The translations under genes and the position numbers were made by a program. Below the pieces are notes generated by a model, which had not been told where the DNA came from, made no database searches, and saw only the letters and a list, made by a program, of their open reading frames with translations. From Prevotella sp. P2-180 (GTDB lineage Bacteria > Bacteroidota > Bacteroidia > Bacteroidales > Bacteroidaceae), in the NCBI RefSeq assembly GCF_002251435.1, contig NZ_NPJI01000061.1, positions 1-55,360 on the forward strand: a stretch of DNA of 55,360 bases, written 5' to 3'. This document shows, piece by piece, positions 6,484-14,105 of this stretch; positions within the stretch are counted from its first letter, which is position 1, and every line of letters starts with the position of its first letter.

Positions 6484-6491
6484 CAAAGGTA
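6484..6491 (-). promoter_or_regulatory. Promoter -7 box (TACCTTTG) of the predicted small RNA
   Basis: TACCTTTGC on the minus strand fits TAnnTTTG and lies about 50 bp before the terminator at 6432-6399. Confidence 0.6.
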
Positions 6492-6607
6492 ACAATAATT
6501 ATTCATATATATATCATACAAGTAGAATAAAAAAGTTAAAAAATCAATATATACCAAACTTCATCGTTGAACCCATTGCAGGACAGGATAATCTAATACC
6601 TGAAAAC

Positions 6608-6661
6608 ACCGAGGGGTTCGGGGGCGAGTACCCCCTGAGTTGACGTAAATCAACTTACTCG
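6608..6661. other. GC-rich nested hairpin in the leader region of the sigma operon
   Basis: CGAGTA (6625-6630) pairs with TACTCG (6656-6661) around an inner AGTTGA/TCAACT stem (6638-6643 with 6650-6655). GGGGG at 6620-6624 can instead pair with CCCCC at 6631-6635. No T-run follows. It is 119 bp upstream of the sigma promoter; function unknown. Confidence 0.4.
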
Positions 6662-6779
6662 ACAAATATTCAAATTTTCTTTGTAAAAGCTTGGAAATAA
6701 TCACAGTATCTTGAGTTATTAATTCTCTGCAAAAGTAATATTCTCTTGAAAAATAATCTCTTCAATGCAATGTTTCTAT

Positions 6780-6787
6780 TAGTTTTG
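6780..6787 (+). promoter_or_regulatory. Promoter -7 box (TAGTTTTG) of the sigma operon
   Basis: TAGTTTTGC fits TAnnTTTG and lies 29 bp before the ATG of the sigma gene at 6817. Confidence 0.6.
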
Positions 6788-6816
6788 CGTATATATAGAT
6801 AGAAAGAAAAGAAAAA

Positions 6817-7374
6817 ATGGCGGAAACAGAGACACACCTCATAGAGGGACTGAGGCAACAAAGTCCCAAAGCACAGCAAGAGACCCTTGAACTCTTCGGC
6901 AGAAATGTCTGGGCTCAAGTGGTGAGGATTGTGTCGTGCAACGAGGATGCCGAGGAAATCTATCAGGATGTCTTTGTCAAAGCCTTTAATAATATAGATA
7001 GGTATGACGGGGAGAAAGCCTCGTTGAAGACCTGGCTCCTGAGAATAGCCTACAATGAGGCGGTAAGTTTCCTTCGCCATTCGAAGACGAAAACAATAAG
7101 TCTTGAGGACTACGGAAATGACTCCGACAACATATCCGAGGAAGAAATGGAGAGAATAATAGGCAGACCCGACAACGAGAACATTCACATGCTGCGCTCT
7201 GCCATCCAACGACTGACTCCGGAGGAACAGGCTCTCATCACGATGTTCTACTACGACGACCTCAGTATGAACGACATAGCATTCGTCACTGGGTCAACGC
7301 CCTCGACCATCGGTTCGAGACTAAGCCGTACAAGAAAGAAAATCTGCAAGATAATTAAAAATATACGATTATGA
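6817..7374 (+). CDS. ECF-type RNA polymerase sigma factor
   Basis: The 185-residue protein has both sigma regions. Region 2 lies at about residues 25-95 ('NEDAEEIYQDVFVKAFNNIDRY', then 'LKTWLLRIAYNEAVSFLR'). Region 4 lies at about 130-180 ('LTPEEQALITMFYYDDLSMNDIAFVTGSTPSTIGSRLSRTRKKI'), a helix-turn-helix for the -35 element. Length fits a small ECF factor. It overlaps the next gene by ATGA, so the two are translationally coupled, as for sigma/anti-sigma pairs. The target promoters are unknown; the operon itself uses a normal housekeeping box. Confidence 0.92.
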   Translation: MAETETHLIEGLRQQSPKAQQETLELFGRNVWAQVVRIVSCNEDAEEIYQDVFVKAFNNIDRYDGEKASLKTWLLRIAYNEAVSFLRHSKTKTISLEDYGNDSDNISEEEMERIIGRPDNENIHMLRSAIQRLTPEEQALITMFYYDDLSMNDIAFVTGSTPSTIGSRLSRTRKKICKIIKNIRL

Positions 7375-8036
7375 AAGAGAACGCTAACATAAAGGACTGC
7401 CTCCGCGAGGCTATACGACATGAGGAGATGGCACGCCCCTCTATGCCCACCGACATTAACGAAAGAATAATGCGGCGTATGGAACAAGAAACGGTAAGGA
7501 AGAAGGGACAGAAACGTCTCCGAAAGCTATGGCCTTGGCTTGCCGCTGCTTGTGTGGCTGCCTTTATACTCGTATATACCGCCCCGCCAGAAAAAGAGGT
7601 GACGGAAAGTCGCTCTACGGCTGAAATAACGGAGGCTGAGACTCCCAAAAGGCTTTCAACTGAAATGTGTTCTACTGAAAAGCGTTCTACAGAAAGTAGA
7701 ACTAAAGAAATGATTGCCATGGCAAAGCCTGAAAAGGTAATAACCGTCAAGCAGAAAGCACACAAAGTTGTGACGGCAAAACGCGACACTATATCTGAAA
7801 AGAAAGAAGAAGACAAGGTATGCGACCTTGCCATGGCAGAGAAAGCAGAGGAGAGTCATAAGCCGAGAACCATTTCAGAGAGCGACCTCCCCATAACACG
7901 ACCGGAGAACCTCAGATATACTCCTGAGGAGATAGCACTCATGAAACGTCTGGCAAACGAGGCGTATATCAAATGGGTGAAACTCGAACTCGAAATAGCG
8001 AAATATAACATTGAACAAACAGCTTACAATAAATAG
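7371..8036 (+). CDS. Membrane protein, probable anti-sigma partner
   Basis: A 221-residue protein with a cytoplasmic N-terminal helix region (about 1-50, rich in Arg and Glu), one membrane segment at 53-70 ('LWPWLAAACVAAFILVYT'), and a charged extracytoplasmic part. The latter includes a Ser/Thr-Glu-rich linker at 78-110 with repeated S-T-E motifs, and a C-terminal helix ending in NIEQTAYNK. The layout and the ATGA overlap with the sigma gene suggest an anti-sigma factor, but no zinc-ZAS or FecR motif is seen. The call is therefore by context. Confidence 0.65.
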   Translation: MKENANIKDCLREAIRHEEMARPSMPTDINERIMRRMEQETVRKKGQKRLRKLWPWLAAACVAAFILVYTAPPEKEVTESRSTAEITEAETPKRLSTEMCSTEKRSTESRTKEMIAMAKPEKVITVKQKAHKVVTAKRDTISEKKEEDKVCDLAMAEKAEESHKPRTISESDLPITRPENLRYTPEEIALMKRLANEAYIKWVKLELEIAKYNIEQTAYNK

Positions 8037-8043
8037 AATAGTC

Positions 8044-9501
8044 ATGAAAAAGATTTTTATACTCATTGCCCTTGCCGTAATACCGGCAACAATGGGTGCA
8101 CAGACATCGTCAAGGAATAAGACGCAAAATAAACCTATCAACGTTATTGAACAACTGAATAACATCATCTACAACTTCGCCATAGAGAACGGAGAAAGCT
8201 ATGAGAAGATAAAGAACCCCAACACCAATACCATCGAGTCGTTCGAGCGTATTGTCAAATTCTCTCTCCCCATTGCGGACAGTGACTTCTTAAAGGTCGC
8301 AGGGCAGGCATTCCAAAAAGACGAGGAGCTAAGCTACCGACTGTCGCACATGGTGCCCAATAGTGGAGACCTGGTCAATCTGAAGGTGATAACGGACAAC
8401 GGAAACAAACGTAAATCCCTACGAGTCAGGGCGAACAGTTTGCAGGAGATGTGGCTCATGTGCTGTAAGAATGCCGAAAACCCGCAGTTCCGCGACGCTT
8501 ATGCCATAGTATGGGAAAAACGTAAGGACAAGATCTATGGTACGATATACATAATCACATCCTTGCGTCCTGACCTCTTCGAGAATACTATGGAGACAGC
8601 CCGCAGCACTTTCAAGATAGAGGGACGAGTGGATGAAAACATCAAGGACTCCTTGTACAATATCTATATTGCAGACACTTACGAGGAATTGAACAATGTG
8701 GCTGATGATGATTATGTGGCATGTGTGCCTGTCATAAACAAGAGATTCTCGTATAGCGTGGAGTTGGACAAGCCAAAGGTGGGTCGTCTGCGCTGCATCT
8801 TCCCCGACGGCTCGCTCTGTTCGGCATGTATAGACCTCGACTTTGTGCCCAATGAGACGTATAATATCACCGTTCACAATGGCTATTACGAACAGGACAA
8901 TGACTACGAGCAACGTGTAGGGCGATTCTCTGGAAAGAGCCTGATAACAAATCTAGGCGTTGTGGCAGAACCAGACTCATGTGCCCCGGTTGCCTCAAGT
9001 GCCTCTGAACAGAATCACTTCTCTGCGTTAGATGCTGCAAATAAATGGAAAAACAACCTTGACTATGTAAAGAAAGCTACCTTTGAATTAGAACAGCAGA
9101 AGATCACTCATAAAACAGAAATAATAAAGGAAAATTATAAAAGAATACAGCAACTCATGAATATCATCAACGGTACAAAATCGCGAAAAACATCGTGGAA
9201 AAATGTCGATGACACATTCAAGAGTATAAAGGAATGGAATGCACTGATAGACAAGGATATAGAAGGACTTATAAGCACCATGAACAGCTGGCAGTGTCCA
9301 CCTGAGGCTCTTCTGATATTACATTCGACAGTGGTGAAAGAGATTCTGAATCCCCAGACCATAATTTTCAACGAATTGTGCGCTAATTACGGTTCCTTAT
9401 CCAAAGCGGCACAAAACTGCCAGAAGTATATCAACTCGCTCTCCGAGAAGCACATCAAATGCGGCGAAACATATATCCTGCATCATCTTGGGATTGAGTG
9501 A
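8044..9501 (+). CDS. Secreted hypothetical protein of the sigma operon
   Basis: ATG at 8044 is chosen because it gives a clear signal peptide, MKKIFILIALAVIPATMGAQ; the frame is open upstream to 8011 but would overlap the previous gene. The 485-residue product has no motif I recognise. A central part with beta-type alternation (about 190-290, 'FSYSVELDKPKVGRLRCIF') could be a carboxypeptidase-regulatory-like or Ig-like fold, and the last 170 residues are mostly helical. It is the third gene of the sigma operon, 7 bp after the membrane protein. It may be the sensor partner or the first output of the system. Confidence 0.65.
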   Translation: MKKIFILIALAVIPATMGAQTSSRNKTQNKPINVIEQLNNIIYNFAIENGESYEKIKNPNTNTIESFERIVKFSLPIADSDFLKVAGQAFQKDEELSYRLSHMVPNSGDLVNLKVITDNGNKRKSLRVRANSLQEMWLMCCKNAENPQFRDAYAIVWEKRKDKIYGTIYIITSLRPDLFENTMETARSTFKIEGRVDENIKDSLYNIYIADTYEELNNVADDDYVACVPVINKRFSYSVELDKPKVGRLRCIFPDGSLCSACIDLDFVPNETYNITVHNGYYEQDNDYEQRVGRFSGKSLITNLGVVAEPDSCAPVASSASEQNHFSALDAANKWKNNLDYVKKATFELEQQKITHKTEIIKENYKRIQQLMNIINGTKSRKTSWKNVDDTFKSIKEWNALIDKDIEGLISTMNSWQCPPEALLILHSTVVKEILNPQTIIFNELCANYGSLSKAAQNCQKYINSLSEKHIKCGETYILHHLGIE

Positions 9502-9519
9502 AAAATAAAAAAAATATCG

Positions 9520-9527
9520 TAATTTTG
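9520..9527 (+). promoter_or_regulatory. Promoter -7 box (TAATTTTG) just upstream of intron copy 3
   Basis: TAATTTTGC fits TAnnTTTG. No gene follows on this strand before the minus-strand toxin-antitoxin pair, so it would transcribe the hairpin and the intron-derived element only. Confidence 0.55.
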
Positions 9528-9541
9528 CGGCAAATATTGGT

Positions 9542-9584
9542 CGGGACAGGGGACAGGTCCGTGTCCCGCCTTCTCAATTTTTTT
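9542..9584 (+). terminator. Repeated terminator-like hairpin, copy 3
   Basis: CGGGACA (9542-9548) pairs with TGTCCCG (9562-9568), then TTCTCAA and a T-run. It is 40 bp after the stop at 9501 and could terminate the sigma operon, and it directly follows the promoter box at 9520. Confidence 0.55.
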
Positions 9585-9605
9585 TAAAACATTTGTCAAA
9601 AGTCA

Positions 9606-9922
9606 GTGTCGGACAGTTCTGGCGACAAGCAATGCAATAACCTGTCTATTGCATTGCGGCATGCGGCATAGAGGTGGCAGGACAGTAATACAGGCTCGTT
9701 GGCGGAACGTGGGAAGCAGAAGTCGGAAGTGTCTGTAATGGACATGGAGCGAAGGGGGTGACACACTCAAGCAACTGAAATTATACAAATCTTAAACAAA
9801 GAGGAGTATATGATGAAAGAAGCATATGCACAAAGCATAGAGTGTGAAGAGCCGTGTGAGGGGAGACTTTCACGCACGGTTCTGTGAGAGGGTGAGGGTG
9901 AAACTCCCTCGCTCTACTCGAC
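9606..9922 (+). mobile_element. Group II intron-derived element, copy 3 (ORF deleted, 317 bp)
   Basis: It has the same length as copy 2 with only scattered substitutions. Domain V is at 9849-9882, the 3' end CTACTCGAC at 9914-9922, and the remnant start ATGATGAAAGAAGC at 9810-9823 behind GAGGAG. It is in direct orientation with copies 1 and 2, so it brackets the sigma/membrane/secreted trio together with copy 2. Confidence 0.78.
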
Positions 9923-9953
9923 CTCTGACCCTCAGGCCGGCCAGACTTTAAGT

Positions 9954-10025
9954 CCTCACCTCCTGAGAAGGGGAGAATTTAGGAGGGGATGTGGAACCTC
10001 TCCTAGCAGGAGAGGACGGGTGAGG
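9954..10025. repeat. REP-like inverted repeat
   Basis: CCTCACC at the left and GGTGAGG at the right enclose GGGGAG blocks and a perfect 8-bp stem, CCTCTCCT-AGC-AGGAGAGG (9997-10015). The type is common in intergenic DNA of this phylum. It lies between intron copy 3 and the XRE gene. Confidence 0.5.
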
Positions 10026-10052
10026 TAGAAAAAATGACACAGTCTATATCGG

Positions 10053-10367
10053 TCAAACCAATTCAGGTTCTGCAATAATATGGAGATTAAGGCATTGCTC
10101 AATCTTGTAGAGTGTTTCGAGGGAAAGGTTCTCCTGTCCCTTTAGCACTTTGGATACATACTGCTGACTGCATCCCATCATTTCTGAAAGCTGTTTCTGG
10201 GACATGTGCAGTTCCTCCATCCTGTCAAGCATCATCATGGCAATTAGCTGCGAATAGCGAAGCCATGACTTGTTAGCCATGCGCCATTCTGCGTTCTCAC
10301 GCCATTTTGAGGATGTGGCAGGTTGGTGTTCTTTCAGTTTGGAAACAATTTCATCGGCAGTTCTCAT
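10053..10367 (-). CDS. XRE-family antitoxin/regulator
   Basis: A 104-residue protein starting MRTADEIV. ATG at 10367 is chosen because AGGAGG lies directly upstream; a GTG two codons earlier is less likely. A Cro/CI-type helix-turn-helix lies at about residues 50-80 ('MSQKQLSEMMGCSQQYVSKVLKG'). The long helical N-terminal extension is typical of antitoxins that follow a HigB-type toxin. The gene is 14 bp after the toxin remnant, in the order toxin then antitoxin. It is intact and should still bind the operator. Confidence 0.85.
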   Translation of the reverse strand: MRTADEIVSKLKEHQPATSSKWRENAEWRMANKSWLRYSQLIAMMMLDRMEELHMSQKQLSEMMGCSQQYVSKVLKGQENLSLETLYKIEQCLNLHIIAEPELV

Positions 10368-10381
10368 AGTCACCTCCTTTT

Positions 10382-10745
10382 CTATTTAATTTCATTTAGA
10401 TAGTCCACGAAAGAATCCTTATCAGCGATGTCGTTGTCAAGCAGGAATCTGCGCACCTTCTCCATTCGGGCCAACTCTACCAGCGTATGCTCACGTTCCT
10501 GCATGGTGCGTGTCAGTTTGATGGCACCGCCAGTGATGACGTAAATGCCTGGTTCCAGCTTGATGGCATAAATGCGCAGCCAAGAGGCGTGTCGAGGCGT
10601 ATTACGCAGCCTCGCCTTTAAAGAAGGAGCGGAGCCATATCACGTCATTCCATTGTCCGAGAATGAAATCAAGGACATTGTCAAGGCAGTCGTCGTATCG
10701 GACAGCCCAAAGGCGTTCGTTTTCAGTGATAAGGTCAAATTTCAT
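10382..10745 (-). pseudogene. HigB-like toxin gene with internal deletion and frameshift
   Basis: From ATG at 10745 the first frame reads MKFDLITENERLWAVRYDDC...WLRSFFKGEAA and stops. A second frame then reads RLRNTPRHASWLRIYAIKLEPG...FVDYLNEIK to TAG at 10382. These are the N- and C-terminal parts of one toxin family that normally has a longer middle part (roughly 50 more residues, from memory of the family). The middle is deleted and the frame is shifted near 10610-10620. The toxin should be inactive while its antitoxin survives. The missing middle length is an estimate. Confidence 0.72.
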
Positions 10746-10760
10746 ATTAATATTTTTGTG

Positions 10761-10768
10761 CAAAGGTA
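10761..10768 (-). promoter_or_regulatory. Promoter -7 box (TACCTTTG) of the toxin-antitoxin pair
   Basis: TACCTTTGC on the minus strand lies 15 bp before the toxin ATG. Just upstream, at about 10780-10815, AT-rich inverted pieces could be the antitoxin operator. Confidence 0.6.
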
Positions 10769-10859
10769 CAAATAAAAAACGAGTTATACAACTTATAGGT
10801 TGATTATTTATGGATTATTATACAAAAATTGGAAGAAATTTGTTTGGATAGGGCATAAA

Positions 10860-11330
10860 TCAATCCTCATGGGCGCCCTCAGCGCTTAGATATATGGTCT
10901 ATAAAACCCATCGTTAACGAGCCGTATCTATACTTTAGTATAGCTTAATGCAATATAAGCCATTCCCATCACGCCATCAAACCGTGTCTTTTTTATAATC
11001 AATCATTAATCGAAACAAGTTCCCCACAAAGTCCGCTCGCGGACCTCCGTTCCCTCCCCGGGACACTGACCTGTCCGTGTGCCACGAGGTGCACATCTAT
11101 ATATAAAGGGTTGGCTACCTTCCATATAAGATGTAGCCGTAACTGCCAATGAGATGAGAGAAGGTCTCTCGGTGTCGGTGTGCAGGCACTGGCATCAAAC
11201 CCTCTGCAAGCTGCTGCTGCAGTCGGAAACGTTGCGGTGGTGAGCGTTGCAGAGAGGTACGTATTACTGAGCTGAACGCAAGTATACGCTTGCATTAAGA
11301 GAATAATAAAAATTGATAAAATTCCTATTG
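10860..11330. other. Long intergenic stretch without a supported gene
   Basis: No convincing reading frame is seen; the 98-codon minus-strand frame at 10999-11295 has no family features and no ribosome site. A 38-bp repeat at 11058-11096 (GGGACACTGACCTGTCCGTG and following) recurs at 14184-14222. A small hairpin GCAAG/CTTGC lies near 11279-11294. The part 11100-11270 is GC-richer than its surroundings and could be a structured RNA or a decayed gene. Confidence 0.4.
11058..11096. repeat. Dispersed 38-bp repeat, copy A
   Basis: The block GGGACASTGACCTGTCCGTK followed by TGCCACGAGGTGCACATCT is found here and at 14184-14222 with two changes. It resembles the first half of the GGGACAGG hairpin family, so both may derive from one element. 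Confidence 0.6.
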
Positions 11331-11553
11331 TGTCACAATAATGTCACAAATGAGATTTATTGTGCAAAATCTTTCTGATTGATAAATGGAGTTTGCAATG
11401 ATGTGTGTGTATTTCAAAGAACATGTTTTATAAACGAAAGGGGAAAGAATGTAAGTAGTGTTGAAATGTTACATCTGAGCAACATTATGGCATGTTTTTC
11501 GCCCAATTAGCATCTTTTAAGGGTGAAGATGAATCGTAATAAAAAAAATGTAG

Positions 11554-11561
11554 TACTTTTG
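11554..11561 (+). promoter_or_regulatory. Promoter -7 box (TACTTTTG) of the TlpA-like gene
   Basis: TACTTTTGC fits TAnnTTTG and leaves a leader of about 160 nt before the ATG at 11729. Confidence 0.65.
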
Positions 11562-11567
11562 CAAAGC

Positions 11568-11728
11568 AAAAGGTCGGCATTGACCTATTTATAAGAATTT
11601 ATAACGAATCAGTAATATATTGAAGCTCATGTTCGAGAGTCTGCAACTCGAAAGACCTTCGCTTCTTTCTATAGGGTGAAGCCTGGTAGCTATGTCATTA
11701 CGCGTACTGAGCATAAGGTAACAAAAAA
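11568..11728 (+). promoter_or_regulatory. Long 5' leader, possibly structured, with an overlapping short frame
   Basis: Within the leader, GCTCA (11630) can pair with TGAGC (11708) and encloses a TTCGAG/CTCGAA hairpin; AGGTC/GACCT forms another at the 5' end. A second reading also exists: an open frame without ATG runs through the leader (FYRVKPGSYVITRTEHKVTK...) and its TGA overlaps the ATG of the next gene as ATGA. It may be a riboswitch-like element, a coupled leader peptide, or a remnant of an upstream gene end. I cannot name a family. Confidence 0.35.
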
Positions 11729-14101
11729 ATGAAGATAAAAAAGTTTTTTAATACGCTGTTTGTGATGTTGTTATGCTTTACCGCATCATGGGCACAGAAA
11801 CCAGCAGTATGGGATAACCCTACGACAGAGTTTGGTACGAATTATGGCGATGGATTCTTCAACACCGTCATTGATGTAACCCGTGTGGAACTGAAAAAGG
11901 ATGAGACAACGATGGCTGTAAGGGTACAGTTGCGTTCCGATTATCCTGACTTTCGTTTTCAGTTCACAAAAGATACTTATCTGCTTGCTGATGGCGTGAG
12001 GTATCCTGTGGTGTCAGCAGATGGCATTGAGTTTGATAAGTTCCGCCAGACAGAGGCTGACGGCAAACTGGACATAGTGTTCCACTTCAAGCCATTACCT
12101 CTCGGCACCAAGGTGTTTGACTTCATTGAGGGCGACGGTGAGCGTGCCATTCAGATAAAGGGCATACGACCTGTGGATGAGCGCCACAAGATGTTGTTCC
12201 CTTCATATTGGAGAAACGAGAAGACTGGTGATTGGGAGATTGCCTTCATTGACAACTATGCCATCTATGACTGCAAGATATGGAACATGAAAGCGGAGAC
12301 AAATCCAACCAACGGTGAGGCACAGATTGTTCTGGAGAGCGATGGAAAGACCGTGAACGTGATGGTAGGAAAGGACAAAAAGGGTAAGCGCACCATTACT
12401 ATTGACGGCAGGAAGGCTGTGTATTCGATGATAACGGAGCGTTTCATGCCTTACTATCCAACAAAGGACACCCGCACCGACTTCGTGGACACAAACTACA
12501 AGACTGACACGGCTACCGTGATAGGATGGATAAAGGACATGCCTGAGCATTATCGCAGCATGAATACTTTCGACTTCTGCACTCAGGATTTCTTCCAAGA
12601 TGAACAGGTAAAATTCAAAGCGGAGTTGGATTCGCTGGGAAGATTCAGCATCAAGATTCCACTCATGAACAGTTCAGAGTTCTTCTGCGACTGGCAACGA
12701 TGCTTCATGCGCACCATGCTTGAGCCTGGCAAGACATACTTCCTGCTCTATGACTTTAAGGAAGGTCGCCGAATGTGGATGGGTGAGGATGTTCGTCTGC
12801 AGAACGAACTGTTCCGTCATCCTCTCAACTGGAACAGGATACGCATGGAAGAAGACGGTGACGACTTCGACAAATACGTTGCTTCGGTAGATAGTCTTAT
12901 AAAGACACAGCACGCGCAAGTTGATGAACTATGCCGACAGCATCCTACACTCTCCACGCGCTTCAACCTATACCGCAAGGGAAGCACCACATGGCAGCAG
13001 GCACGTGATTTCGGACAGGCACGTTTCCGTGCGAAAGATTACCACTTCCCTGAGAATGCGAAAAAGTATGCTTACGAGAATTTCTGGCTGAAGTTGCCAA
13101 AGCCATATACTCTCTATAGGGATGTGAGAGGATTTTGGCGCGACTATCTTGACGATGCAACGCGCAATGTCCAGACTACATACTCGTTCAACATGTTTGA
13201 CTACATCGATGAGATTACGGCAGACCAAAAAGAACGGGATATGCTGAAAGAATTCAAGGTGCGTATGGACGAAATTGCCAAGGAGATTGATGCTATTCCT
13301 GAAATGGAGAAAAAGCAGCAGAAGGCTAACGAATTCGATGCTGCAAATGCGGATATCATCAAACAGGTGGAGCGAATCTTCAACTCTCCCCATGCAAGGG
13401 ACGTGGCAAACAATTACCTTCTGTTGCCAAGATGGCAGAATCAGTTGAACGCTCTCGATTCTATCGGCGCTGACAAACTCGTCAAGAGCATAATGATGGC
13501 AAAGAAGGCATACGATGAATTTGATCATAACCGTAAGCCTTTATCTACCGCTACCATGGATAGCCTCAAGGTGTGGATAGACAGTCCTGAGGTGTATGCA
13601 GACCTTGAGAAGAAGAATGAATACTACCAGGCTCTCACTAACCGCCAGCTTGACAAACTCATACTGAACACCGGCAAGGATGTGCAAGGCATGACAGAGG
13701 GCGAAGAAATACTGAAGAAACTGCTCGAACCATACAAGGGAAAGATCGTATTGATAGATGTGTGGGGCACTTGGTGCAGTCCTTGCAAAGAGGCTCTGTC
13801 GCATTCCGAAGAGGAATATGCGCGTCTGGCAAAGTATGACATGCAGTTTGTGTACCTGGCAAACAGTAGTCCTATGGACACGTGGGAGAATGTAATCAAG
13901 GAATACAATGTGACAGGTCCTAATGTGACACACTTCAATCTGGAAATTTCGCAACAGAGTGCCATTGAGCGTTACCTTCAGATTAATTCATTCCCAACAT
14001 ATAAGATTACTGACAAGCAAGGCAATATCCTCGATATAAAGGTGGATGCTCGCGACCTCAACTCATTGGAAGACCTTGTAAAGATGATACTTGGAAAGTA
14101 G
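11729..14101 (+). CDS. Large secreted TlpA-like thioredoxin-domain protein
   Basis: A 790-residue protein with a signal peptide (MKIKKFFNTLFVMLLCFTASWAQ). Residues 25-640 hold beta-rich and helical regions typical of large Bacteroidetes periplasmic proteins; their exact domains are not recognised. The last 140 residues are a TlpA/ResA-type thioredoxin domain with 'IDVWGTWCSPCKEAL' (active site C683-C686) and 'INSFPTYKITDKQGN' as cis-Pro loop. It should act outside the cytoplasm in disulfide reduction. It is a single-gene unit with its own promoter, and a terminator-like hairpin lies 4 bp after the stop. Confidence 0.85.
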   Translation: MKIKKFFNTLFVMLLCFTASWAQKPAVWDNPTTEFGTNYGDGFFNTVIDVTRVELKKDETTMAVRVQLRSDYPDFRFQFTKDTYLLADGVRYPVVSADGIEFDKFRQTEADGKLDIVFHFKPLPLGTKVFDFIEGDGERAIQIKGIRPVDERHKMLFPSYWRNEKTGDWEIAFIDNYAIYDCKIWNMKAETNPTNGEAQIVLESDGKTVNVMVGKDKKGKRTITIDGRKAVYSMITERFMPYYPTKDTRTDFVDTNYKTDTATVIGWIKDMPEHYRSMNTFDFCTQDFFQDEQVKFKAELDSLGRFSIKIPLMNSSEFFCDWQRCFMRTMLEPGKTYFLLYDFKEGRRMWMGEDVRLQNELFRHPLNWNRIRMEEDGDDFDKYVASVDSLIKTQHAQVDELCRQHPTLSTRFNLYRKGSTTWQQARDFGQARFRAKDYHFPENAKKYAYENFWLKLPKPYTLYRDVRGFWRDYLDDATRNVQTTYSFNMFDYIDEITADQKERDMLKEFKVRMDEIAKEIDAIPEMEKKQQKANEFDAANADIIKQVERIFNSPHARDVANNYLLLPRWQNQLNALDSIGADKLVKSIMMAKKAYDEFDHNRKPLSTATMDSLKVWIDSPEVYADLEKKNEYYQALTNRQLDKLILNTGKDVQGMTEGEEILKKLLEPYKGKIVLIDVWGTWCSPCKEALSHSEEEYARLAKYDMQFVYLANSSPMDTWENVIKEYNVTGPNVTHFNLEISQQSAIERYLQINSFPTYKITDKQGNILDIKVDARDLNSLEDLVKMILGK

Positions 14102-14105
14102 TCGT

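Noticed and set aside
10999..11295. 98-codon minus-strand frame
   Set aside because: Low-complexity composition, no start signals, and it includes the dispersed 38-bp repeat.
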